Assembly (NCBI RefSeq): GCF_004121055.1
Contig: NZ_PYAL01000004.1
Span: 186,001 to 250,000, forward strand
From: Achromobacter aloeverae
Lineage (GTDB): Bacteria; Pseudomonadota; Gammaproteobacteria; Burkholderiales; Burkholderiaceae_B
Length of the DNA stretch: 64,000 nucleotides
Direction of reading: 5' to 3'
Shown here piece by piece: positions 1 to 7,264 of the stretch; within the stretch, counting starts at the first letter, position 1, and every line of letters starts with the position of its first letter. The translations under genes were made by a program, and so were the position numbers. Below the pieces are notes generated by a model. That model was not told the origin of the DNA. It was given only the letters and a program-made list of their open reading frames with translations, and did not search any database.

Positions 1-691
1 CGTGGCGCCCATGAGCGTCAATAGCAGCGCGGGCATGCGCATGCTCAACGCGCGCCAGGTCTGCGACGCGGCGCTGGCCGCGCAGGCCGCCGGCTACGAT
101 GCGTTCGCGCTGGGGTGCTTCTTCGATCCCGGCCTGGTCGAGGCGCGCTCCCTGGTCGACATACCCGTGGTCAGCCTGACCGAAAGCTGCCTGCTGACCG
201 CATGCTCATTGGGGCGCAAGGTCGGCATGATCGCGCTGACGCCCTTCCAGAAGATGCAGACGGAAGACCTGGCGGCGCAGTATGGCCTGTCCGGCCGCCT
301 GTCGGGCGTGGTGGCCATGAGTCCGGCGGTCAACCTGTTCGACCTGGAGGGCGACGAGGCCGCGGCGGTCTCCATCGGCAAGCGTTTCGTCGACGCATGC
401 CGGCTTGCCCTGGACCAGGGGGCCGAAGTCATCATCCCGGGCGATGGCGTGCTGAACGAATTCCTGGTGCGGCGCCGGCTGTTGTCGGTGGACGGGGCGG
501 CGGTACTGGACGCGCTGGGCGTGCTGTTCCACCACGCGGCCTTTTTCGCCGGCGCCCGCGCCGCGGGCTGCCTGGATATCAGCCGCCGGCAGCTCTATGC
601 GCAGCCTACCGAGGCCATGACGGCCCATGCCCGCCAGGCGCTGGGCGTGCGGGCCTGGCGGGAAGAGGAATTCTCGGGCCGCGCCACATAG
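1..691 (+). CDS. Asp/Glu/hydantoin racemase-fold protein, 5' end cut by window
   Basis: The reading frame is open from the first bases, and about 40 residues of the usual N-terminus are missing, so the start lies outside the window. The family (aspartate/glutamate/hydantoin racemases, maleate isomerase, arylmalonate decarboxylase) uses one or two cysteines facing each other across the active site. The first is visible in the segment ALGCFFDPGL. At the place of the second, usually GC-A-G-M, this protein reads IIPGDGVLNEF, with aspartate in place of cysteine. Ordinary two-base racemisation is therefore doubtful. It sits tail-to-tail with the Bug gene at 790-1791. Substrate unknown; the fold call is fairly safe, the activity is not. 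Confidence 0.75.
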   Translation, partial: VAPMSVNSSAGMRMLNARQVCDAALAAQAAGYDAFALGCFFDPGLVEARSLVDIPVVSLTESCLLTACSLGRKVGMIALTPFQKMQTEDLAAQYGLSGRLSGVVAMSPAVNLFDLEGDEAAAVSIGKRFVDACRLALDQGAEVIIPGDGVLNEFLVRRRLLSVDGAAVLDALGVLFHHAAFFAGARAAGCLDISRRQLYAQPTEAMTAHARQALGVRAWREEEFSGRAT

Positions 692-789
692 TGTGCCGCC
701 TGCCGGCGTTGTCCACCAGCGTTGTCCGCCGGCGCCGCCTGGCTATGGCTTGCAAGGCGTCGCCGGCCAACGGTCGGCGGTTTCACCCA

Positions 790-1791
790 TCAGTTGGTCA
801 TTTCCACGCCGGCGTCCTTGATTACCTTGCCCCAGCGGGCATAGTCGTCGGCAAGCCGCTTCTGGAAGTCTTGCGGCGTGTCGAGCACCGCGGGCGCCAT
901 GGCGGCGTCCGCCAGCAAGGTCTTTACCTTGGGCTGGGACACGGCCTTGCGCAGCGCGGCATCCAGCTTCGCGACGATCGCGTCGGGCGTGCCCGCGGGC
1001 GCGAAGATGCCCACCCAGTTCTCGACGTTGAAACCCGGCAGGATTTCTTGCGCCGTCGGCACGTCGGCCAGGAAGTCCACGCGCTTTTCGCTGGTGACGG
1101 CCAACGGCGCCAGGCGTTTTTCCTTGATCAGGCTGTACAGGGGCGGCAAGTCCATGACGATGCCGTCGACGTGGGCGCCCAGCGTGTCGGTGACGGCGGG
1201 GCCGGCGCCCTTGTAGGGTACGTGAACGATATTGGGCTGGACCTTCCTGAGGAGTTCGATGGTCAGGTGCGGCAGGCCGCCCGTGCCGGAGGACGACAGG
1301 GTGACCTGTTGCGTCTTGGCGCGGTCGAGCAGTTCCTTCAGGGTCTTGACGCCGCTCAGCCGGGGACCGACGGCGATGGCTTCCGGCGTCAGCGCCATCA
1401 TGTTGATGGCCTTGAAGGCCTTGGGCGCATGGAAGGGCGGCGTCGCCATGGTCTGGGGCGCCAGGACGATGGGGCTGATGCTCGACAACAGCAGCGTGTA
1501 GCCATCCGGTTCTGACTTGGCGACATGGTCCGCGCCGATGACGCCGCTGGCTCCGGCGCGATTCTCCACCACCACCGACACGCCCAGGGCCTGGCCCAGT
1601 TCAGGCGCGATGATGCGCGCGGCGATGTCGTTGGAGCCCCCGGGCGGATAGCCCACCACCAGGCGGATGGGCTTGCCGGGGAAATTGTCCGCGGCCATGG
1701 ACGGGGCCGTGATCGCCAAGGGCGCCAGCAAGGCCGCGAGCGTGGCCATCTTGCGCAGCGCGCCGCGCCGCGTGGGTTGTGGAATGCGCAT
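790..1791 (-). CDS. Bug-family TTT periplasmic solute-binding protein
   Basis: Bug (TctC-type) receptors bind carboxylates in the periplasm for tripartite tricarboxylate transporters. The 333-residue protein starts with a signal peptide ending SMAAD, followed by the family pattern P.KPIRLVVGYPPGGSNDIAARI. It also has the VENRAGASG.IG segment and the C-terminal DAG.E motif. The chosen ATG at 1791 has a GGAG about 8 bases upstream. The open frame runs further through a tandem repeat, which I do not regard as coding. It is the last gene of the flavoprotein/ETF operon. No TctA or TctB membrane partner is nearby, as is usual for Bug genes in this group of bacteria. The ligand is probably a di- or tricarboxylate processed by the upstream dehydrogenases (inference). 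Confidence 0.9.
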   Translation of the reverse strand: MRIPQPTRRGALRKMATLAALLAPLAITAPSMAADNFPGKPIRLVVGYPPGGSNDIAARIIAPELGQALGVSVVVENRAGASGVIGADHVAKSEPDGYTLLLSSISPIVLAPQTMATPPFHAPKAFKAINMMALTPEAIAVGPRLSGVKTLKELLDRAKTQQVTLSSSGTGGLPHLTIELLRKVQPNIVHVPYKGAGPAVTDTLGAHVDGIVMDLPPLYSLIKEKRLAPLAVTSEKRVDFLADVPTAQEILPGFNVENWVGIFAPAGTPDAIVAKLDAALRKAVSQPKVKTLLADAAMAPAVLDTPQDFQKRLADDYARWGKVIKDAGVEMTN

Positions 1792-1843
1792 GGTTGGTCT
1801 CCGTGTCGTTATGAATGATGTGCCGAGGGGCGGGCGCAAGATG

Positions 1844-1933
1844 TTATTCAAAGTCGGCGATATCGAAGTCACCGGTATCGAAGTCGTCGGTATCAAGGGC
1901 AGTGGTATCAAAGGCAGAGATATCGATGGTCAG
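1844..1933. repeat. 15-bp imperfect tandem repeat, about 6 copies
   Basis: Units of the form gRtatcRaRGtcRNN follow each other without spacers from 1844 to 1933 (clear copies begin at 1859, 1874, 1889, 1904 and 1919). The last copy runs over the etfA stop codon at 1930-1932. The array fills most of the etfA-to-Bug spacer. Confidence 0.8.
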
Positions 1934-3042
1934 GCGTCCCCGGGATGATCCAATGCGTTTAACAAGGCCGGCAGCAGGACCTGCCATTCGGCCACGACGC
2001 CGGCTTCGGCGACGTTGAAGATATTCGCTTGCTCGTCGTTGTTGATCGCGACGATGCGCGTGTGCGGGTCGATGCCGGCCAGGTGCTGCGGCGTGCCTGA
2101 GATGCCGATGGCGAGATAGATGTCAGGGCTCACGTACTTGCCCGATATACCCACCTGGCGCGTCACGGGCGCCCAGCCGGCGTCGACGGCGGGCAGGCTG
2201 GCGCCGACCGCGCCGCCCAGCCGCGCCGCGATGTCGTAAAGGATGGGGAAGGCCGCAAGGTCGCCCATGCCGCGCCCGCCGGAGACCACGATGCGCGCGC
2301 CATCCAGGCTGGCATGGGGCTCGTTGCGCGGTAGTCGCGTGAGCGGATACGCCGCGCGCGGGACGGGCAGGCCGTCAAGGTCGTGCGCCACCATCGGCCG
2401 GCGGCGCGCGGTCGCAGGGGCGGCTCCGGGCGCATGGGCTGCCTCGGTAGCACGGACTGCCTCGGTTGCGTGGACGTCTTGGGGTAGGACTGCTTCAGGC
2501 GCGCGGGTTGCCTCGGGCGGAGGGTCAGCCTGGGGCCGCACAGCGGCGATCATCCGCCCTGAGCAGGCCAGGGTGATCGCAAGCCGGTTGCCGTAGGCGC
2601 CGCGCCGGGCATGCACAATGCCCTTCGCGTCGAATTCCAGGTGCGCGCAGCGGCCCAGCGGCGCGGCGCCCAGGCGGGCGGCCAGTGCGCCGGCGAAGGC
2701 CTCGTTGTCGGGATGGGCGGCCACCAGCATCAGGGCGGACGGGGGCAGGGCGGCCGGGCCGCCGGCCCGCAGCGCAGCGGCGTACACGTCGGCGTATTGC
2801 TGCGTTTGCAGCAGGTCCGGCGGCGTCGGGATGAACCATGCCTGGTCCAGGCCGGCAGCTTGCGCGCAGGCCAGGGCCGCTTCGCGCGTCCCGGGAGGGC
2901 CGGCCAGCACGGCATGGGCGCTGCCGCCGTGGCGATCGGCGAGCCGCCTGGCCGCGTCCATGAGGGCGCGGTCGGCCGCCGGATCTTCGCCGCAGCCGGG
3001 TAGCAGGGCCAGGAGGGTGGGGGTATGGGACATGGCGGACAT
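1930..3042 (-). CDS. etfA: Electron transfer flavoprotein alpha subunit
   Basis: ETF alpha binds FAD and passes electrons from flavin dehydrogenases to ETF:quinone oxidoreductase. The 370-residue protein has the alpha N-terminal domain (residues 1-165) and a typical C-terminal FAD domain. The latter shows VSGGRGMG, GISGKYVSPDIYLAIGISG and IVAINND followed by NIFNVAEAGVVAEW. Between them (about residues 170-210) is an Ala/Glu/Thr/Pro-rich insert made by 18-bp repeats. The gene begins 7 bases after the etfB stop. A second in-frame ATG at 3033 is an equally good start. It is probably a dedicated ETF for the flavoproteins encoded upstream, not the housekeeping copy; this rests on operon position. 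Confidence 0.92.
   Translation of the reverse strand: MSAMSHTPTLLALLPGCGEDPAADRALMDAARRLADRHGGSAHAVLAGPPGTREAALACAQAAGLDQAWFIPTPPDLLQTQQYADVYAAALRAGGPAALPPSALMLVAAHPDNEAFAGALAARLGAAPLGRCAHLEFDAKGIVHARRGAYGNRLAITLACSGRMIAAVRPQADPPPEATRAPEAVLPQDVHATEAVRATEAAHAPGAAPATARRRPMVAHDLDGLPVPRAAYPLTRLPRNEPHASLDGARIVVSGGRGMGDLAAFPILYDIAARLGGAVGASLPAVDAGWAPVTRQVGISGKYVSPDIYLAIGISGTPQHLAGIDPHTRIVAINNDEQANIFNVAEAGVVAEWQVLLPALLNALDHPGDA
2432..2518. repeat. 18-bp degenerate repeat inside etfA linker
   Basis: About five copies of an 18-bp unit (copies begin at 2432, 2450, 2468, 2501, with a shortened one at 2486). They encode hexapeptides such as ATEAVR and ATEAAH in the linker between the two ETF alpha domains. 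The length is a multiple of three, so the frame is kept. Confidence 0.7.
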
Positions 3043-3049
3043 GATTGGG

Positions 3050-3964
3050 TCAGTGGGGGGACGCGAGGGCGCGCAGGTAGTCGGCGAGTGCGGCTGCCTG
3101 GACCGGCGTCGGGCCGGTGAACAGCCGGCAGGCCTGGGCGCCGCGCGCCGCCGCCGTCGCGGGCGCCGCCTCGGCCAGTGTCGCCCGCGCGGCGCACGGG
3201 CGAACGGGGGCCGTGGGCGTGGCGGCGGCCGCGGCGGCGGGCCCCGCGTGGTCGAAAGGCGCCTGGTCGAAAGATGCCTGATCGGAAGACGCCTCGCCCA
3301 AAGACACCTCGCCCAAAGACGCCTCGTCGAACGAGGCCTGTTCGAACTTCAGTTGCTTGGCCAGCGCCACGTTCTTCATCAGCGGATGGCGCAGTCGGTT
3401 GCTCTTGTCGTTGCTGATGCTGGCCATGGCGGGCGCGGGCACGTCCACCGCCTCGTCCTGTCGCGCGCCGCTGCGCAGCAAGGTCCAGCCGCCGGCCCGT
3501 GCCCGCGCCTGCAAGGCCAGGCCCACGTAGGGAAGGCCCCAGGACTCGGCCAGGTAGGCCGGCGTCATGCCGTCGTCCAGGTCGCCATGCTCGCGGCCGA
3601 TAAGGACGAGGCCGGGCCACGCCTCGCCCTCGCGCAACAGATGGGGGGCATGCCGCGCGAGCCACGCCGGGTTGCCGCGCTGGGCGGCCGGCGGGTTCAA
3701 GCCCCGCACCTGGTCAGGCTTGAGCGCGGCGATGGCGCGCATCAGCGCGATGTCGCCCGCGCCGTCGGTGACGACGACGGAGACCCGCGTGGCCGCGCCC
3801 TGGTCGCGCAGCTTGAGCGCGATCTCCAGCGCGGCCTCGTCGAAGGGGCTGAGCTTGTAGGAAACCGGCGTGGCGCCGGGCAGGTCGCGCCAGTCCCCCG
3901 ACGCCGGCCTGGGCAGCGGCTTCCTGGGATCGGCCACGCCTGCTAGGAGTACCGCGATGTGCAT
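3050..3964 (-). CDS. etfB: Electron transfer flavoprotein beta subunit with repeat-bearing C-terminus
   Basis: ETF beta pairs with ETF alpha and docks the dehydrogenase partner. The N-terminal two thirds match the family: KLSPFDEAALEIALKLRD, then VVVTDGAGDIALMRAIAA, then IGREHGDLDDG and PAMASISNDKSNRLRHPLMKN. At about 304 residues it is some 50 longer than usual. After the conserved segment ending near AKQLKF the normal tail is replaced by six to seven pentapeptides (pattern ASFDE/LGEVS/SDQAS), an alanine-rich stretch and a short unfamiliar tail. A strong GGAGGAGG precedes the ATG at 3964. It lies 16 bases after the upstream flavoprotein gene and 7 before etfA. Confidence 0.9.
   Translation of the reverse strand: MHIAVLLAGVADPRKPLPRPASGDWRDLPGATPVSYKLSPFDEAALEIALKLRDQGAATRVSVVVTDGAGDIALMRAIAALKPDQVRGLNPPAAQRGNPAWLARHAPHLLREGEAWPGLVLIGREHGDLDDGMTPAYLAESWGLPYVGLALQARARAGGWTLLRSGARQDEAVDVPAPAMASISNDKSNRLRHPLMKNVALAKQLKFEQASFDEASLGEVSLGEASSDQASFDQAPFDHAGPAAAAAATPTAPVRPCAARATLAEAAPATAAARGAQACRLFTGPTPVQAAALADYLRALASPH
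3249..3353. repeat. 15-bp tandem repeat inside etfB
   Basis: Seven contiguous 15-bp units begin at 3249, 3264, 3279, 3294, 3309, 3324 and 3339, each resembling t-N-gtcgaaaGacgcc. On the minus strand they encode pentapeptides with an acidic or amide residue followed by Ala-Ser. Confidence 0.88.
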
Positions 3965-3980
3965 GAACGCCTCCTCCGTC

Positions 3981-5366
3981 TCAGCCGGCCAGCGCGGTGC
4001 GCGCCGCGATGCGGCCGAAGATGGCGGCCTTGCCCAGGGCGGAGCCGGTCATGTAGGCGGCGCCGTGCAGGCCGCCGACCACCTCGCCCGCCGCATGCAA
4101 TCCCGCCAACGGTTCCCCATGGACGTCCAGCACCCGCATGGCGGCATCGACGCACAGGCCGCAGTAGGTGCCGTACACGGCCGCGGTGGAGGGATAGGCG
4201 TAGTAGGGGCCCGTCTCTATCTTCACCAGCTTGCCGTGCTGGTGCACCAGGTGGGCGCGGCCGAAATCGGCATCATGCCCGGCGTCCACATAGTCGTTGT
4301 AGGTGCGTACGGTGTCGACCAGCACGTCCGCGGGCACCTCGATCATCGCCGCCAGCTCCTCCAGGGTGTCGGCCTGGAGGACCAGGCCTTCTTCGTGGCG
4401 CCGCTCGATGTCCAGGATGCGCGTCTGGTTGTCCCCGCTGTCGAAGATGGGCTGGTCGAAGATCTGGAAGGTGGCGCCATAGGGCTGCTGGATGCAGGCG
4501 TCGCCCAGCAGCTTGTACGAGATGGATTCGTCGACGTAGCGCTTGCCGTCCTGGTTGACGGCGATGGCGCCCTTGTACACGGCCAGGAGGCTATGGTGGT
4601 TGGTCTCGTCGGTGGGGTGCTTGCCGTAGGTGCCCTTGATGTAGATCATGTCGCGGCAGTCGGCGCCCATCTGCTGGGCCATCCTCAGGCCGTCGCCCGT
4701 ATTGCCGGCGCCGCCGATGAAGACGGCCGTGTCCGCGTTGTACTGGGGCGCATAGCGGTGGATCAATTCGGCGTTCTGGACGAAGCCGCCGCTGGCCAGT
4801 ACCACGCCGCGGCTGCCCAGCACCGTGAAAGTCGACCCGTCGCGTTGCGCGGTCACGCCGACGATGCGCCCGTCTCGCGGATCGCGGACCAGGCGCAATG
4901 CGCGGGTCGACGTCAGAAGCCGGACGCGCCCGGTGCGCCTGGCGCTGGCCGCCAGTGCGCGCACCGCGTCGGCCGGGTCGACATTGTGGACGCGCGGCAC
5001 GGACTGGCCCGACGATGTTTCGATATGCGGGCCGAACTGCACGCCCGCCGCCTTCAGCCACTCGTAGGTGTCGAGCTGATGGTCGACATAGGCCCGCACC
5101 AGGCTCTCGTCGTTCTCGAACTTGCCGACTTCGCGCAGGTCCGTGAACAGCAGTTCGTTCGAGTCCTCGACGCCGTTGGCGCGTTGCAGGTCGGTGCCGG
5201 CGAAGGCCAGGCAGCCGCCCGACATGGCCGAGGAGCCGCCGGTCTCGGACTGCTTTTCCAGCAGGATGACGTCGTGGCCGGCCTGGGCGGCTTGCAGCGC
5301 GGCCGCGAAGCCGGCCATGCCGGCGCCGACGACCACCAGGGCAGTGTGAAGATCGAGATCGCTCAT
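3981..5366 (-). CDS. FAD-dependent fumarate reductase/dehydrogenase-type flavoprotein
   Basis: This 461-residue protein belongs to the fumarate reductase/flavocytochrome c/urocanate reductase flavoprotein family, which catalyses reversible C-C desaturation of carboxylates. The N-terminal FAD fold shows VVGAGMAGFAAALQAAQAG and GGSSAMSGG. The C-terminal flavin-binding end shows GLHAAGEVVGGLHGAAYM and GSALGKAAIFGR. It has no export signal, no heme motif and no FMN-domain, so it is a soluble cytoplasmic enzyme needing an electron partner. The ATG at 5366 is chosen; an in-frame TTG eight codons earlier is possible. It lies between the TcuA-like gene and etfB, which suggests the private ETF takes its electrons. 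Confidence 0.85.
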   Translation of the reverse strand: MSDLDLHTALVVVGAGMAGFAAALQAAQAGHDVILLEKQSETGGSSAMSGGCLAFAGTDLQRANGVEDSNELLFTDLREVGKFENDESLVRAYVDHQLDTYEWLKAAGVQFGPHIETSSGQSVPRVHNVDPADAVRALAASARRTGRVRLLTSTRALRLVRDPRDGRIVGVTAQRDGSTFTVLGSRGVVLASGGFVQNAELIHRYAPQYNADTAVFIGGAGNTGDGLRMAQQMGADCRDMIYIKGTYGKHPTDETNHHSLLAVYKGAIAVNQDGKRYVDESISYKLLGDACIQQPYGATFQIFDQPIFDSGDNQTRILDIERRHEEGLVLQADTLEELAAMIEVPADVLVDTVRTYNDYVDAGHDADFGRAHLVHQHGKLVKIETGPYYAYPSTAAVYGTYCGLCVDAAMRVLDVHGEPLAGLHAAGEVVGGLHGAAYMTGSALGKAAIFGRIAARTALAG

Positions 5367-5458
5367 GGGTGATTCGTGTATGGGATGCAAGGGAAATAAG
5401 GTGCCGGCCAGCGCCGCGTGCCGCCTGACGCTGCGCGGGCGGCGCGGCGGGAGGGTGC

Positions 5459-6946
5459 TCAGGCCTGCGGGGCGCCGCGGGCCAGCGTCGCGGCGTGCGC
5501 GCCGGAGATGCGGCCCAGCACCGCGCCGGCGGTCAGGCCGATGCCGCCGGCATACTTGACGTAGTAGAGTCCGCCGACCATCTCGCCGGCCGCGTACAGG
5601 CCAGGCAGGGGACGGTCGTCGCCGTCGAGCACCTGGCCGCTGGGATTGACCTTGACACCGGCATACGTGCAGGTGATGCCGCAGGTGACGGCGTAGGCCA
5701 CGTAGGGGCCGGTGTCCAGCGGATGAGCCCAGTTCGACTTGGGCACGGCCAGGCCGCGCGTGCCGCGCCCGTCCTTGACCGCGGGGTTGAAGGGCACGTC
5801 CCGGTCGATGGCGGCATTGAATTCGCGTACGGTCTGCAGGAAGCCGCGCTGGTTGATGCCTTCCATCTGCCCGGCGAGCGCTTCCAGCGTGTCGGCCTGC
5901 AGGCGGGTGGCATGCTTGACGCGATATTCGTCGGGCAGCAGGCCTGTCGTCTTGGCGTCGAACACCTGCCAGGCCACGGCGCCGGGCTGGGCCAGCACGC
6001 GGGCGCCCATGCCCGAGTAGGTGTAGTTGCGGAAATCCAGCCCTTCGTCGACGAAGCGTCGGCCGTCGGCGTTGACCACGATACCCAGGTTGAAATAGTT
6101 CTTCTGCTGGTTGAGCAGGTTGATGTCGCCGAAGGCCGGCGCGTTCAGGTCATAGAAGACGGCATGGCAGCCGGTCCAGTTGCCATGCGCGATGGCGCCG
6201 GCGCCCACGGCCATTTCGATGCCGTCGCCGGTGTTGTAGCGCGACCCGCGCACCTTGGCGAGATCCCAGTTCGGGCCCAGGTATTGGGCGCGCCAGCGCA
6301 CGTTGGCATGGAAGCCGCCGGTGGCCAGCACCACGGCGCGGGCTTGCAGCGCATGCGCCTGTCCGTCCTCTTCCAGGGTGATGGTCCACGCGTCGCCGGT
6401 GCGTTCCAGCCCGCGTGCGCGCGCGCCATAGCGCAGGTCCAGGCCAAGGCGCTCGGCGCGTGCGTACAGCGATTGCATGAGCCCCAGTCCGCCGCCGGAA
6501 ACCTCCACGGTGAGCCCGCCCCAGAACTTGTTCCTGCCGTCGACCTTGAAGGACTGGCGCCCGTAGATGGGCATGAAGCGCACGCCATGGCCGCGCATCC
6601 ACATCATGGTGGGGAAGCTCTGGCTGACCACGGTGTCGAGCACGTCGGCATCGGCGCGGTAGCCGCTCATGGCCACCGCTTCGTCGTAGAACTGGTCTTC
6701 CGTATACGTGCCGAAGTCGCTGTTGGCCAGTTCGTCCTCGCTGAGATCGGGCATCAGCGTCTTCAGGTCGTCGTTACCCTTGTAGGCGATACGGAAGGCG
6801 CCGCCGGTGAAGGCGGAGCTGCCGCCGCGATTGTCCTTGGGCGCGCGTTCGATGATGACGACGCGGGCGCCGGCCTCGTGCGCCGACAAGGCGGCGCACA
6901 GCGCGGCATTGCCGCCGCCTATGACCGCTACATCGAAGGTGTTCAT
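5459..6946 (-). CDS. TcuA/CobZ-like FAD-dependent tricarballylate dehydrogenase
   Basis: This 495-residue flavoprotein resembles TcuA, which oxidises tricarballylate to cis-aconitate. Visible family features are VIGGGNAALCAALSAHEAGA and RGGSSAFTGGAFR at the N-terminus, NTGDGIEMA and VVNADGRRFVDEG in the middle. At the C-terminus are ITCTYAGVKVN and LPGLYAAGEMVGGLYY. GGGAGA lies a few bases upstream of the ATG at 6946. It is the first gene of the minus-strand operon. In characterised tcu operons TcuA hands electrons to the membrane Fe-S protein TcuB. No tcuB is seen here, and ETF genes occupy that role by position. The exact substrate is uncertain. Confidence 0.82.
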   Translation of the reverse strand: MNTFDVAVIGGGNAALCAALSAHEAGARVVIIERAPKDNRGGSSAFTGGAFRIAYKGNDDLKTLMPDLSEDELANSDFGTYTEDQFYDEAVAMSGYRADADVLDTVVSQSFPTMMWMRGHGVRFMPIYGRQSFKVDGRNKFWGGLTVEVSGGGLGLMQSLYARAERLGLDLRYGARARGLERTGDAWTITLEEDGQAHALQARAVVLATGGFHANVRWRAQYLGPNWDLAKVRGSRYNTGDGIEMAVGAGAIAHGNWTGCHAVFYDLNAPAFGDINLLNQQKNYFNLGIVVNADGRRFVDEGLDFRNYTYSGMGARVLAQPGAVAWQVFDAKTTGLLPDEYRVKHATRLQADTLEALAGQMEGINQRGFLQTVREFNAAIDRDVPFNPAVKDGRGTRGLAVPKSNWAHPLDTGPYVAYAVTCGITCTYAGVKVNPSGQVLDGDDRPLPGLYAAGEMVGGLYYVKYAGGIGLTAGAVLGRISGAHAATLARGAPQA

Positions 6947-7264
6947 CGCGTGTCTCCCATCGTTCGTCTCCTCTCCATTCGTCGTCGTTGTGCATCGAGG
7001 CGCCTCGGGACGATTGTGCGTCGCGGGGGAAGGCAGGGGAATGCGGCCGGGACGAAAGTGTTTTTCGATTTAATTGAACGTGCGGGAAATCCCCAGGCGT
7101 CATGTCCTGGTGCCTGGCCGCGCGGGTAATCCCTGGTATCGCGGGCGCGGGCGGACACGTAGCCCATTGCTAGAATGGCCTGCCGGAGCCTTGATGCTTC
7201 GGCGGCGGCGGGCCTGGAAGGCGCCTCGCGTTTCGCAGCCCGCCCTACACAAGGGGCAATGACA
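6947..7264. promoter_or_regulatory. Divergent promoter region, no gene
   Basis: This 318-bp gap separates the minus-strand flavoprotein operon from the plus-strand binding-protein gene, so it must hold promoters for both. An AT-richer patch lies near 7057-7080 in otherwise GC-rich DNA. I see no clear operator palindrome and no adjacent regulator gene. Short open frames crossing it have no ribosome site and are not supported. Confidence 0.4.

Noticed and set aside
115-1515. Long plus-strand ORF across the racemase and the Bug gene
   Set aside because: It is out of frame with the racemase-fold gene and antisense to the Bug gene, with no family features.
1792-1911. N-terminal extension of the Bug protein through the 15-bp array
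   Set aside because: The extension has no homology to Bug leaders, and a proper signal peptide with ribosome site begins at 1791.
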